This document shows, piece after piece, positions 1 through 8,500 of a stretch of DNA of 16,070 bases. Under the pieces are notes generated by a model. The model had not been told where the DNA came from. It saw nothing but the letters and a program-made list of their open reading frames with translations, and searched no databases. This DNA is from an uncultured Porphyromonadaceae bacterium (GTDB lineage Bacteria > Bacteroidota > Bacteroidia > Bacteroidales > Muribaculaceae): the NCBI GenBank assembly GCA_937901905.1, contig CALDIF010000028.1:1-16070 (forward strand), written 5' to 3'. Made by a program: the position numbers and the translations under genes. How positions within the stretch are numbered: the stretch's first letter is position 1; every line of letters begins with the position of its first letter.

Positions 1-15
1 GTGCTCTTCCGATCT
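1..15. other. Illumina TruSeq adapter remnant (assembly artefact)
   Basis: The first 15 bases, reverse complemented, read AGATCGGAAGAGCAC, which is the start of the standard Illumina TruSeq adapter. The match stops exactly where tRNA-like sequence begins. In most tRNAs the D-loop GG is followed by bases leading into GAGC, and here the adapter replaces them. This is untrimmed library sequence, not genome, so nothing should be annotated across it. Confidence 0.95.
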
Positions 16-34
16 CCAACTGAGCTACGGAACC
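16..34 (-). tRNA. tRNA gene fragment, 5' end only (isotype unknown)
   Basis: The minus strand reads GGTTCCGTAGCTCAGTTGG. This fits tRNA positions 1-19: a 7-nt acceptor strand GGTTCCG, U8-A9, D-stem GCUC, then A14 and the invariant G18-G19 of the D-loop. The rest, including the anticodon, is lost at the adapter junction, so the amino acid cannot be told. A canonical promoter lies just upstream on the same strand (59-90), which supports a real, transcribed tRNA gene cut by the contig end. Confidence 0.88.
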
Positions 35-58
35 ATAGTCTTTCGACTAAATCGGGCG

Positions 59-90
59 CAAAGTTACTGCATTTTTTTTGCTTGTGCAAA
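59..90 (-). promoter_or_regulatory. Bacteroidetes-type promoter for the tRNA
   Basis: On the minus strand, TTTG (87-90) is followed by 20 nt and then TAACTTTG (59-66), a full match to the Bacteroidetes TTTG-N20-TANNTTTG pattern. The spacer contains a run of A bases. Transcription would start about 20 nt before the tRNA's first base (34), which leaves a short precursor leader. Confidence 0.8.
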
Positions 91-172
91 TTTTACGGTT
101 TGCCCGAATTGCCTGAATTGGGTAAATCGAGTTTTTTCGCTTATTGGAGTGCCGTCATGTGCTCGACAACAG

Positions 173-189
173 ACACTATTGTATAGTGT
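173..189. repeat. Short perfect inverted repeat in the intergenic gap
   Basis: ACACTAT and ATAGTGT form 7-bp arms around TGT. It lies between the terminator of the TonB receptor gene and the tRNA promoter. Neither strand has a T-run after it, so it is not an obvious terminator. It could be an operator or chance. I see no gene in the rest of 91-205. Confidence 0.4.
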
Positions 190-205
190 TACGTTGTGAG
201 GATAA

Positions 206-242
206 AAATAGGGGCGCAGGCAAATTTGCTGCGTCCCTATTT
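206..242 (-). terminator. Terminator of the TonB-dependent receptor gene
   Basis: Arms 206-219 and 229-242 form a 14-bp stem with one imperfect pair (G214/T234) and a 9-nt loop. Read on the minus strand, the stem runs out into TATTTTTATCC, giving a U-tract about 75 nt past the receptor's stop codon. The interval 243-314 shows nothing else. Confidence 0.75.
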
Positions 243-314
243 GCTATACGGCGGCTGTTGTTACCTGACTCCTTGTCACTCGACTGAAGTGGGGGAGTAC
301 GGTGTCAACAAAAA

Positions 315-3300
315 TCAGAAGATGACTTTCACACCCACTTGTGCATGCCAACGACTGCTGATGTTAGCCTTGTTAGGCTTGGTGTAGTCGTTCCATTGAT
401 ATTTTGCAACGTAAGTGCCGTTGGCGATGCGATTTGAACCAACATACTTGAGCGGTGTGACAGCGTACACGCCACCCCAACTGGCACCCCACTTCTTGTT
501 AAGCAAGTTGGCGAAGTTAAGTATGTCAAAGGTGAGCATGATCTTGCTGCCACGATTTTTTAGGACAAAGATTGACTCGGCAAGATGTAAATCAATTTGG
601 TGCTCAAACGGAGCGACATTGCCGTTACGCTCGGCATATTGTCCACGGTGATTCTTGGCGTAGCCGTCGCTTGCGAGGAAGGCTCCGAAGAGGGCACGTT
701 GCTCATCGGCGGTCGAGGTGACGATGGTTTTACCGTCGGCATCTTTGCCGGTAACATCGGTGAAGATCATTTCTTGCAACTCGACTTCGGTTGGCAAATA
801 GAGCAACGAGTTGCCCTTGTATCCGTCGCCGTTGTAATCATTATTTTCGCTCATCGTCAGGCTGTAACGCTGACCGCTGTAACCGTTGTAGGTCAAACCG
901 ACGGTGGTTTGCAACCAACCGTTGAGGTAACGCGGAGTGTTGTAATTGAGGTTGACCATCACGCGGTGGGGCTGGTCGAACGAGGAGAAGGACAACGACG
1001 GGTGATTGGTGTCGACGGCATAGTTATATTTCCAGTTGCTGTAGGCCACCGAACTCGTGCCGTCGTTCACGCTGCGACTGCGACCGTGAGTATAACCGGC
1101 AATGATGTTGAGACCGAAGTCAAAGTTCTTCTCGATAGTAGCCGTCAGGTTATAGGCATAACCCTTATCGGAGTTCTCGAGATTGATGATAGAGTAGTAC
1201 TTGGTGTCGACGACGTAAGATGTTGCCGCGCTTGCTTCGACTCCTTGCACGGCGAAGATTGCGCCGGCGGGCTTCAAAGCGAGGTTGTTGAAGAATGCTT
1301 GGTTGTACGTCTTGGTGTACAGTCCCTCGAGAGTGAATTTCCAACCATTGGCAAACTTCTGTTCCCAAGCGAGGTTGGCACGGAAGACTTGCGGATAGCG
1401 GAATTTCTTGCTCACCGTAACGATGTCGGGCGTGGGAGCAGTTCCCTTGCCGAGTGCATCGGCGAGTTCTTGCGGGTTGCCGGTGACAGCCGGAATGTCA
1501 CTCTGGGCATTGATGGTGGTTCCGGTGATTTCAACACCGGTGTTGCTGAAGGCATTGCTCAACCACACGAAAGGCACGCGACCCGTGAAGAGACCCAGAC
1601 CACCGCGAATGAGTGAATTGTGCTCATCGTCGGCATACCAGCGGAAGCCGAAGCGTGGCGAGACCATAACCTTGGTTGACGGCATGCGACCGACAACGGC
1701 ATGGAGATGCTTGCTCGCGGCGTACTCGTTAAACTCGGGGTTGCATGTGGGAGAATTGAACATCACGGGAATGTCAAGACGAACACCGTAAGTCAACTGG
1801 AGATTGCGATTTACGTCCCACTTGTCTTGTGCGTAAACACCGAATTGCCCCGCTTTGATAATAGGTGTCCAACGCAAGTCTCCCCCGGTCACGGTGGGGT
1901 CGGTGCACTTGAACACAAACTGGTTAGGCTCGTTGTTCATGAACTCGTCAAACGAGTTGTAAACCCACTCACCGTTCACCGCTTGTATGAACAGGTTGCG
2001 CATACGGAAGAACTCGTTGTGAGTTCCGAAGGTGAACGTGTGGTTTCCCTTGTACCAACTGAGGTTATCCTCGAGCAAGAACACGTCTTGGTCAAGCATG
2101 TTGGCACCCGAACTGTACTCGGTTCCGATGTTGATAGCGATATTGCTGCGACTGCCGTCTTCGGTTCCTACGTTTTTAATCCAGAAAAGCGGACCCTGGT
2201 AGGGCACGTCACGATTGTCCCGAACGCGGTTGTAACTGGCACGCATCTCGTTGTTCCACGCGCCGAGGTTACTGTTAAGTTCGAGCACCATCGAGTGAGT
2301 CTTGCTGTTGAAGCGATAACTGGAGTTATTGAAGTAGTAACTCGTGTAGCCGGCACTCCACTTGTCATCGTAGGCATTGAGGTGTTGATAACGAAAGGCG
2401 AGTTTGTGCTTGTCGTTAATGTTCCAGTCAAGACGGGCGAGCAAGTCGAACGCATTGCGATCCACGTTGCGACGCGTGTAACTCTCGCGAATGCCGGTGA
2501 TGTCGTAGTAGCGGTCGGCAATTTGCTTCACGGTGGCTTCGCTCAGGTAGTTGGCATTGTAGCCCGGGTAATAACTGGCAGGATAACTCTCGTTGTGATT
2601 CTCAACGTTGACAAAGAAGAAGAGTTTGTCCTTGATGATAGGACCGCTGATGTTACCGCCAATCGTGGTAAAGTGTTGCTTGGTCAACTCGCGCTTGACG
2701 TAGTCGTTGCTCGCGTCGTACTTGCCGTAGAAATTTTGGTTGTTGTAGTAGGTGAAATAAGTGGCGTGGAAATCGTTGTTACCTTGCTTGGTAATCGCGT
2801 TGATACCGCCGCCTGTGAAACCTCCTTGGCGAACATCAAACGGCGCGATGACAACTTGAATTTCCTGAATTGCGTCCATCGAAATGGGGTTGGCGCTTGC
2901 TTGACCGCCATTCGTTCCACTGCTGGCAAGCCCGAACACATCGTTAATCACGGCACCGTCAATTTGGAAACTGTTGTAGCGGTTGTTGCTGCCGGCGAGT
3001 GAGATGCCGCCTATCTTGCTGCGGTTAGCCATAGGCATGTTCTTCACCACATCGTACAAGTTGCGTTCGATGGTCGGTGCCAATTCAATGTTTTGTTGTG
3101 TGAAGTTGTGACTCGCTCCGGCTTGAATATTACTCTTGCCGGTCACGACGACTTCTCCGAGCATTTGACTGTCGGGAGACATTGACACGTTCAATTCCTG
3201 CACGTTACCCAACTCGAGATAAATGTCGACATAGCGGATTTCACTGTAGCCGATGTAAGACACATCGATAGTGTAGGGACCGCCCGTACGCATACCTTGA

Positions 3301-3506
3301 ATTGTGTAACGACCCTCGGTGTTGGTCACGGCGTTGTACTTCGTGCCCGAGGGGGTGTGCACTGCTTTGATTGTCGCTCCAATCATCGGCGCATTGCTCT
3401 CGTCGCTCACCACACCCGTAACAGACGAGGTGGTAATCTGTGCATTTGCGGTTGTGGCGACAATAAATGCCATGACAAATGCAAACAGTTTGAAAGTCTT
3501 GGACAT
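315..3506 (-). CDS. Oar-like TonB-dependent outer-membrane receptor
   Basis: Predicted outer-membrane beta-barrel that imports a ligand or takes part in export using TonB energy; the substrate is unknown. I start at ATG 3506, giving 1063 aa, because MSKTFKLFAFVMAFIVATTANA is then a clean signal peptide cut before Gln23. An upstream ATG at 3593 adds 29 residues and lies upstream of the promoter's -7 box, so it cannot be used from that promoter. A carboxypeptidase-regulatory-like beta-sandwich follows (about 25-105, beginning near TGVVSD and holding TEGRYTI). Next come a plug (about 120-245, with VVVTG, IDGAVIND, GGGINAITK) and a long Tyr/Asn-rich barrel ending in Phe, as barrel proteins usually do. 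No SusD-like lipoprotein is adjacent, which fits the Oar subgroup rather than a SusC/SusD pair. It has its own promoter (3563-3594) and terminator (206-242). The family call is strong and the substrate is not inferable. Confidence 0.92.
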   Translation of the reverse strand: MSKTFKLFAFVMAFIVATTANAQITTSSVTGVVSDESNAPMIGATIKAVHTPSGTKYNAVTNTEGRYTIQGMRTGGPYTIDVSYIGYSEIRYVDIYLELGNVQELNVSMSPDSQMLGEVVVTGKSNIQAGASHNFTQQNIELAPTIERNLYDVVKNMPMANRSKIGGISLAGSNNRYNSFQIDGAVINDVFGLASSGTNGGQASANPISMDAIQEIQVVIAPFDVRQGGFTGGGINAITKQGNNDFHATYFTYYNNQNFYGKYDASNDYVKRELTKQHFTTIGGNISGPIIKDKLFFFVNVENHNESYPASYYPGYNANYLSEATVKQIADRYYDITGIRESYTRRNVDRNAFDLLARLDWNINDKHKLAFRYQHLNAYDDKWSAGYTSYYFNNSSYRFNSKTHSMVLELNSNLGAWNNEMRASYNRVRDNRDVPYQGPLFWIKNVGTEDGSRSNIAINIGTEYSSGANMLDQDVFLLEDNLSWYKGNHTFTFGTHNEFFRMRNLFIQAVNGEWVYNSFDEFMNNEPNQFVFKCTDPTVTGGDLRWTPIIKAGQFGVYAQDKWDVNRNLQLTYGVRLDIPVMFNSPTCNPEFNEYAASKHLHAVVGRMPSTKVMVSPRFGFRWYADDEHNSLIRGGLGLFTGRVPFVWLSNAFSNTGVEITGTTINAQSDIPAVTGNPQELADALGKGTAPTPDIVTVSKKFRYPQVFRANLAWEQKFANGWKFTLEGLYTKTYNQAFFNNLALKPAGAIFAVQGVEASAATSYVVDTKYYSIINLENSDKGYAYNLTATIEKNFDFGLNIIAGYTHGRSRSVNDGTSSVAYSNWKYNYAVDTNHPSLSFSSFDQPHRVMVNLNYNTPRYLNGWLQTTVGLTYNGYSGQRYSLTMSENNDYNGDGYKGNSLLYLPTEVELQEMIFTDVTGKDADGKTIVTSTADEQRALFGAFLASDGYAKNHRGQYAERNGNVAPFEHQIDLHLAESIFVLKNRGSKIMLTFDILNFANLLNKKWGASWGGVYAVTPLKYVGSNRIANGTYVAKYQWNDYTKPNKANISSRWHAQVGVKVIF

Positions 3507-3562
3507 ACTGGTATAATTAGTTAAACGAAAAATAATAATTATCGGTACTTTGAATATAAACG

Positions 3563-3594
3563 CAAAAGTATAAATTTCCTTTGAATATAGCAAA
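3563..3594 (-). promoter_or_regulatory. Promoter of the TonB-dependent receptor
   Basis: Minus strand: TTTG (3591-3594), 20 nt, TACTTTTG (3563-3570), an exact fit to the Bacteroidetes pattern. It gives an AT-rich 5' leader of about 50 nt before ATG 3506. The -33 element sits one base from the ruvC terminator stem. Confidence 0.82.
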
Positions 3595-3595
3595 T

Positions 3596-3633
3596 AAATG
3601 TTAACGGTTGGTGAACACCAACCGTTAACATTT
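3596..3633 (-). terminator. Terminator of the dnaE-ruvC operon
   Basis: Perfect 18-bp inverted repeat: arms 3596-3613 and 3616-3633 around two central bases, in practice a loop of about 4 nt. It begins six bases after the ruvC stop codon. On the minus strand the stem ends in ATTTATTTGC, a weak U-tract. It separates ruvC from the receptor promoter. Confidence 0.85.
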
Positions 3634-3638
3634 ACGGG

Positions 3639-4235
3639 TCAATCGTCGGGGCGACTGTCACGCTTGACGCGATCGGGGTGCTGAGCGATAAACGATTTCC
3701 ATGATGTCGTGCCGTGGTTGCCTGTCGGTTTTTGTCGCTCGTAGTAGTGGCACAGGGCCACGGCAAGGGCATCGGTGGCATCAAGGAATTGTGGCATGTC
3801 GTCCTGCGGAATGTGCATCGTGCGCTGTATCATTGCTGCCACCTGTTCCTTGCTCGCGGCACCATTGCCGGTGATAGCCATTTTAATCTTGCGCGGTTCG
3901 TATTCGGCTATGGGAATGTCGTGGGTGAGCGCGGCAGCCATTGCCACGCCTTGGGCACGTCCCAACTTGAGCATTGATTGAACATTCTTGCCGTAAAACG
4001 GCGCTTCCAATGCCATCTCGTCGGGCAAGAATTCGGCAATCACGCCGCTGACACGTTCGAAGATGCGCCTCAAGCGCAAGTAATGGTCGTCCATGCGGTT
4101 GAGTTTGATAACACCCATGGCGATCATTTCGATTTGTTTCTTGTTCTTGATGCCTATCAAGCCGTAACCCATCACATTGGTGCCCGGGTCAATGCCGATT
4201 ATGATATTATCATATTGTTTGACGCGCTCGTCCAT
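3639..4235 (-). CDS. ruvC: RuvC, Holliday junction endonuclease
   Basis: RuvC nicks opposing strands of Holliday junctions, working with the RuvAB branch-migration motor in the cytoplasm. With ATG 4235 the protein is 198 aa, near the usual length. The four acidic catalytic residues are present: Asp16 in GIDPGTN, Glu77 in ALEAPFYGKN, and Asp152 and Asp155 in LDATDALAVAL. The family's SMLKLGRAQGVA segment is at about 87-98. The upstream gene's TGA shares a base with this ATG (TGATG), which implies translational coupling. A GTG immediately upstream (4238) would add one residue, and I prefer the ATG. It is the last gene of the operon beginning at dnaE, and ruvA and ruvB are not in the window. The identification is secure. 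Confidence 0.97.
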   Translation of the reverse strand: MDERVKQYDNIIIGIDPGTNVMGYGLIGIKNKKQIEMIAMGVIKLNRMDDHYLRLRRIFERVSGVIAEFLPDEMALEAPFYGKNVQSMLKLGRAQGVAMAAALTHDIPIAEYEPRKIKMAITGNGAASKEQVAAMIQRTMHIPQDDMPQFLDATDALAVALCHYYERQKPTGNHGTTSWKSFIAQHPDRVKRDSRPDD

Positions 4236-5290
4236 CACTTTTCACCGGTGAAAATGCGATACTGCAGTACACGCGCCTCGCGCACACTCTCGGGATTGTC
4301 GGGGTCGATACCGTACTTCTCTTTAGGCGGAATTACCAGCACAGTGCCCGGTGGCACGTTGTTGGGGTCGGAAATGAGTTCCTTGTTCTCCTCGTAGATG
4401 TAAACCCAGAAGTCGGGCTTGCCGTAGTGCTTGCTTGACATACGGGTAAGGTACATCGTGTTGGTCGCCACTTCGGTTACAACGGGTGTCGTGGGGGCAA
4501 CGGTCACGGTGTCGACATGCGCCGTGTCGACGGGGGTGTCATCTTGCGCCACGTTGCCGCTGATGCCACGTGGTGACGATGCAAAGAACCAGCACGCTGC
4601 AGCCACTGCGGCAGCGGTGACGAAGCCTGTGATAAATCCCCATAAGAAACGGTGGTTGTCTACGACAGGTTGTTTGAGACTCACCGGCATCGCCTGTGAA
4701 GACTCAGCCGCAGGTTCTTCAACCTCGGGCGTCGGCTCTTGTTCAACCGCGGACATGGGCTCTTGCTCGACCGCGGACACCGGTTCTTGCTCGACTGCGG
4801 GCACGGGCTCTTGTTCAACCGTGGGTGTGGGCTCTTGCTCGACCGCGGGCGTGGGCTCTTGCTCGACCGCGGGCGTGGGTTCTTGCTCGACCGCGGGCGT
4901 GGGTTCTTGCTCGACCGTGGGTGTGGGCTCTTGCTCAACCGCGGGTGTGGGCTCTTGTTCAACGGCATTGAGCATGACTTCGTCGACATCGTCACTCAAT
5001 ACCTCACTCGTGAATGCGGCAAACGGTTCGTTGACCTTATCCGCAAATTCTTGTGATAAAGTGAATACAGGATTGCAGCGGGTTTTGCCGTTGCGTCCCT
5101 TGTTGTCGTATTCAATGCCGAATGTCCCCAAACCGTCGATAGTTACCGTTTCCTCGTTGACTAACGATTGTGAGATAGTGACAAACAATTCGTTGAGAAA
5201 CAACTCGCTGACGCGCACGGTCGTGTTGGTCGCGTCGGCAACCATATTGACAAGGGCAGGCAGTGTGATCTTGGTGTGCTTGTTGTTCAT
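4235..5290 (-). CDS. HU-fold / transmembrane / LysM-like protein (possible DNA to cell wall tether)
   Basis: A 351-aa protein in four parts. Residues 1-97 resemble an HU/IHF DNA-binding fold (helical start, then TIDGLGTFGIEY and a long strand region). Residues 110-189 are ten copies of an 8-residue unit, VEQEPTPA or close variants. Residues 215-237 are a hydrophobic helix (FLWGFITGFVTAAAVAAACW). After a Thr/Val-rich stretch, 278-325 form a LysM-like domain (YLTRMSSKHYG, FWVYIYEENK, VPPGTVLVIPP) with a tail containing KYGIDPDN. No N-terminal signal peptide is seen, so the HU part should stay in the cytoplasm and the LysM part lie in the periplasm. Bacteroidetes HU-superfamily proteins with peptidoglycan-binding domains are known from comparative genomics and have been proposed to anchor chromosomes; that role here is inference. 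The start overlaps the previous HU-like gene (ATGA) and the stop overlaps ruvC. Confidence 0.85.
   Translation of the reverse strand: MNNKHTKITLPALVNMVADATNTTVRVSELFLNELFVTISQSLVNEETVTIDGLGTFGIEYDNKGRNGKTRCNPVFTLSQEFADKVNEPFAAFTSEVLSDDVDEVMLNAVEQEPTPAVEQEPTPTVEQEPTPAVEQEPTPAVEQEPTPAVEQEPTPTVEQEPVPAVEQEPVSAVEQEPMSAVEQEPTPEVEEPAAESSQAMPVSLKQPVVDNHRFLWGFITGFVTAAAVAAACWFFASSPRGISGNVAQDDTPVDTAHVDTVTVAPTTPVVTEVATNTMYLTRMSSKHYGKPDFWVYIYEENKELISDPNNVPPGTVLVIPPKEKYGIDPDNPESVREARVLQYRIFTGEK
4724..4963 (-). repeat. Ten-copy 24-bp in-frame tandem repeat
   Basis: Ten consecutive 24-nt units encode VEQEP followed by TPA, TPT, VPA, VSA, MSA or TPE. The five central TPA/TPT units are nearly identical in DNA, while those nearest the membrane helix (VPA, VSA, MSA, TPE) have drifted. 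The array forms the acidic, Pro-rich linker of the HU-LysM protein. Such arrays change copy number by slippage, and each whole unit keeps frame. Confidence 0.95.
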
Positions 5291-5580
5291 GATCGGCGTG
5301 TTGTGGGGTGAAAACGCACGCGCCGCGTGAGCAGTGCGCTGTACTTAAATCGTGTTATCACTTGTGGTGGTACGAGTGTTCGCGTGCCATCGTCATCTTG
5401 TTCGACACTCTCGGGTTGCAGGCGTGTCTCGAAATTGCCGAAGCCCGGGACACAAACGTCGTTCAACTCGCCCGATGCTCGCCCGATGCACATCACTGTC
5501 GCGTCGAGCAGTTTCTTGACATCTTCGGGTTCGCGCTGCAACTTGTTTGCGATGCGGTTAATTAAATCCTTTGTTGTCAT
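5287..5580 (-). CDS. Small HU-like DNA-binding protein
   Basis: A 97-aa HU/IHF-superfamily protein, about the length of HU. The first helices resemble HU (MTTKDLINRIANKLQ; DVKKLLDATV), then VCVPGFGNFETR matches the family's GFG-F-R turn, and PPQVITRFKYSALL aligns with the closing strand and helix of HU. The stretch between (ESVEQDDDGTRTL) replaces the usual basic arm with acidic residues, so DNA contact may differ from classical HU. The C-terminus is basic (RRVRFHPTTRRS). It starts 17 nt after the dnaE stop, and its TGA overlaps the next gene's ATG in an ATGA junction. A likely function is to pair or dimerise with the HU domain of the coupled downstream protein; that is inference from the coupling. 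I am confident of the fold and less so of the role. Confidence 0.88.
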   Translation of the reverse strand: MTTKDLINRIANKLQREPEDVKKLLDATVMCIGRASGELNDVCVPGFGNFETRLQPESVEQDDDGTRTLVPPQVITRFKYSALLTRRVRFHPTTRRS

Positions 5581-5597
5581 TATGTTGTATTGATGTT

Positions 5598-8500
5598 TTA
5601 TGAGCGTTTGGCGTTAAAGCGGAAATCCAATTGCAACTCTTCGAGCAAATTGACCGTCGACTTTGTCACGGGGAACTTATATCGGTTACTGCGCAAGTCC
5701 ACGTGGCGTCCGGTTTCGGTGTCAACAACGTGGAAATACAAGTCAACAGGATTTTCCTTGACACGAGTAACCGCATCGGCGAGCAACTCGGTTTTCTCGA
5801 GTTCGGCAAGCCCGAGCGTGATGGTGATATTGTGTATCATCTTGCCACGCACGTCTTCGAGTAATTGTATCGATTCAATGTTGAATTGCACGTTGTCGTT
5901 ATAACGATTTTTTTGATAACGCCCTTTGATTAACAGAGCCAAACCCGGTTGTCCGTACTTGCCGTAATCGATAAACTGTTGTCGGAACAAGCGGAACTCG
6001 TGGGTTCCGCTATAATCTTCCAGTTTGAGTATGCCGAATTGACCGCCTTTTTGTCCCGTCTTCACCTGATAGTCAATCACCAGTCCTGCCATTGTCAGCT
6101 CCCGGTCGAGTATGTCGGCGCGGTCGGCGACCTCGGCGCGGTCGGCGACCTCGGCGAGTGGGGTATTGCAACCGTAGTTCACCTCGGTGTAATAACGATC
6201 GAGCGGGTGAGCCGACAAATAGATGCCCGTCAACTTGCGCTCACGATCCAGTCGTTCGATGTCGGGCCAACGTTCGGCTTTGGGAATTTCGGGGGTTGCA
6301 ACGTCAAGGTCGTCAAATCCGCCGAAGAGTGAGTTTTGCATTGATGCTTTACCTATCTGGTAGTCCTGTCCGAAGCGAACGAGAACCTCACTGAATACTG
6401 TTCCACGGTCATTGAGGGCGAAGAAATCCTCGCGCTTGATTTCCTTGAACCCGTCGAACGCGCCTGCTTGTGCGAACGCCTCGAGCATCTTGCGATTGCA
6501 AGTGCGGGAATTCACCCGTTGTACAAAGTCGAAGATGTCTTTGAACGGTCCGCCTTGCTCACGCTCGGCAATAATGGCTTTGACCGCGCTCTCACCGATG
6601 CCGCTTATGCCCGCCAGTCCGAAACGAATGTCACCCGTCACGGTAGCAGCAAAGTTGGTGCGACTCTCGTTAATATCCGGTCCGAGCACCTTTATGCCCA
6701 TTGCCTTGCATTCGTCCATGAATTTGGTCAACTTGGAAATGTCATTCAGGTTACGGCTGAGCACCGCTGCCATGTATTCGCCGGGGTAGTTAGCCTTGAG
6801 CCATGCCGTTTGATAGGCTACCCAACTGTAGCACGTAGCATGACTCTTGTTGAAAGCGTAAGACGCAAAGCGTTTCCAGTCTTCCCATATCTTGTTCAAC
6901 GTGTCGCGATTGTAGCCGCGTTGCTCTCCGCCCTCGTAGAACAGACCTTCCAACTCGTTCATCTTCTCGATTTGCTTCTTCCCCATTGCCTTGCGCAGTG
7001 TATCGCTCTGACCACGGGTAAAGCCACCCAGCAAACGCGACAAAAGCATCACTTGCTCTTGATAGACAGTGATACCGTAGGTCTCCTTGAGGTACTGTTC
7101 CATCACCGGTATGTCGTAGGAGATGGGCTTTTCTCCCTTCTTGCGTGCGATGAAGTCGGGTATATATTCCATCGGTCCGGGACGATAAAGCGCGTTCATT
7201 GCAATCAAGTCCTCGAATGTTGACGGCTGTAACTGAATGAGATACTTTTGCATTCCCGCCGACTCGAATTGGAACGTACCTGTCGTGCGCCCCTCACAGT
7301 ACAACTTGTAGGTGGCGGGGTCATCAAGGGGAATATTCTCGATGTCTATGTCTACTTTGTGTGTAAACTTGATGTTCTCCAATGCCTCCTTGATAATCGA
7401 CAGTGTCTTGAGCCCGAGGAAGTCCATCTTGATAAGTCCGGTACTCTCGATCACGCTGCCGTCGTACTGTGTCACGATTACCTTTTCGCCGGTTTGAGTG
7501 TCGGTGGCCGTGCTCACGGGCACCCAGTCGGTGATGTCATCACGACAAATAATCACGCCGCAGGCGTGCACACCGCTACCTCGCACGTTGCCCTCGAGTT
7601 GCTCGGCAAAGCGTATCGTGTTGGCGATGTGCTCATCGTCACTCCGTGCCATTGCGGCAAACTCGGGAAAGCACTTCAGGCAGTTGGCAATGGTGATTTT
7701 ATAGCGTTTGTCTTTCTCGCCCGGCATCAATGGCATGTCACCCGGCTTGGCGGGCACCATCTTGGCAATGTCGTTACTTGTCTTGAGAGCCACACCTTCG
7801 ACACGAGCCACGTCTTTCAACGCCTGTTTGGCAGCCATCGTGCCATAGGTGATGATGTGTGCCACTTTCTCGGCTCCGTACTTGTCGGTCACGTACTGCA
7901 GTACGAGTGCGCGTCCGTCATCGTCGAAGTCCACGTCAATATCGGGCAGCGAGATGCGGTCCGGGTTGAGAAAACGCTCAAACAGCAAGTCATATTTCAA
8001 GGGGTCTATCTTGGTGATGCCGAGGCAATAAGCCACTGCACTACCGGCAGCCGAGCCTCGCCCGGGGCCTACCGAGCAACCGAGCGACGGCGCAACGCGT
8101 ATATAGTCCTGAACAATCAGGAAGTAACCCGGGAAACCCATCGATTTGATTGTTTCCAACTCGAAGTCCAATCGCTCGCGATGCTCGTCATCAAGGTCTC
8201 CCCAGCGTTCCTTAGCACCCTCATACACCAGATAACGCAAGTAGTCGTTTGCGTCGGTAAATCCGTCGGGTAGGGGAAAATCGGGCAAAATCGGTTTGCT
8301 CTCAATCGAATATCGTTGCACCTTGTCAAGGACTTCCACCGTACCCTGCAGGGCCTCGGGTATATCGGCAAAAACCTCGTTCATCTCGGCTGTTGTCTTG
8401 AACCACTCCTGCTTGGTGTAACTCATCGTGTTGTCGGTGTCGGTCATCTTCTTGCCGGTCGACAGGCATATCAGTCGCTCGTGAGCATCGGCATTGTCTT

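Noticed and set aside
1..186. Short ORF at the left edge
   Set aside because: It begins inside Illumina adapter and runs antisense through the tRNA and its promoter.
597..1616. Plus-strand ORF (339 aa) opposite the receptor barrel
   Set aside because: Antisense shadow of the same receptor, with no recognisable motif.
1701..3002. Long plus-strand ORF (433 aa) opposite the TonB receptor
   Set aside because: Val/Leu-rich antisense shadow with no domain, signal peptide or promoter; the opposite strand has a complete, well-supported receptor.
3507..3593. Upstream in-frame ATG for the TonB receptor
   Set aside because: It would place 29 residues before the signal peptide and lies upstream of the predicted transcription start.
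4236..4238. GTG start for RuvC
   Set aside because: The adjacent ATG at 4235 forms the TGATG junction with the upstream stop and is the more usual start; the difference is one residue.
4724..4963. Repeat array considered as CRISPR or VNTR outside genes
   Set aside because: Units are contiguous 24-mers with no spacers and translate in frame as part of the HU-LysM protein; the antisense ORFs over it are by-products of the repeat.
7248..8273. Plus-strand ORF (341 aa) opposite dnaE
   Set aside because: Lies entirely over the catalytic core of DnaE, whose motifs are intact; the His/Val-rich translation looks like no family.
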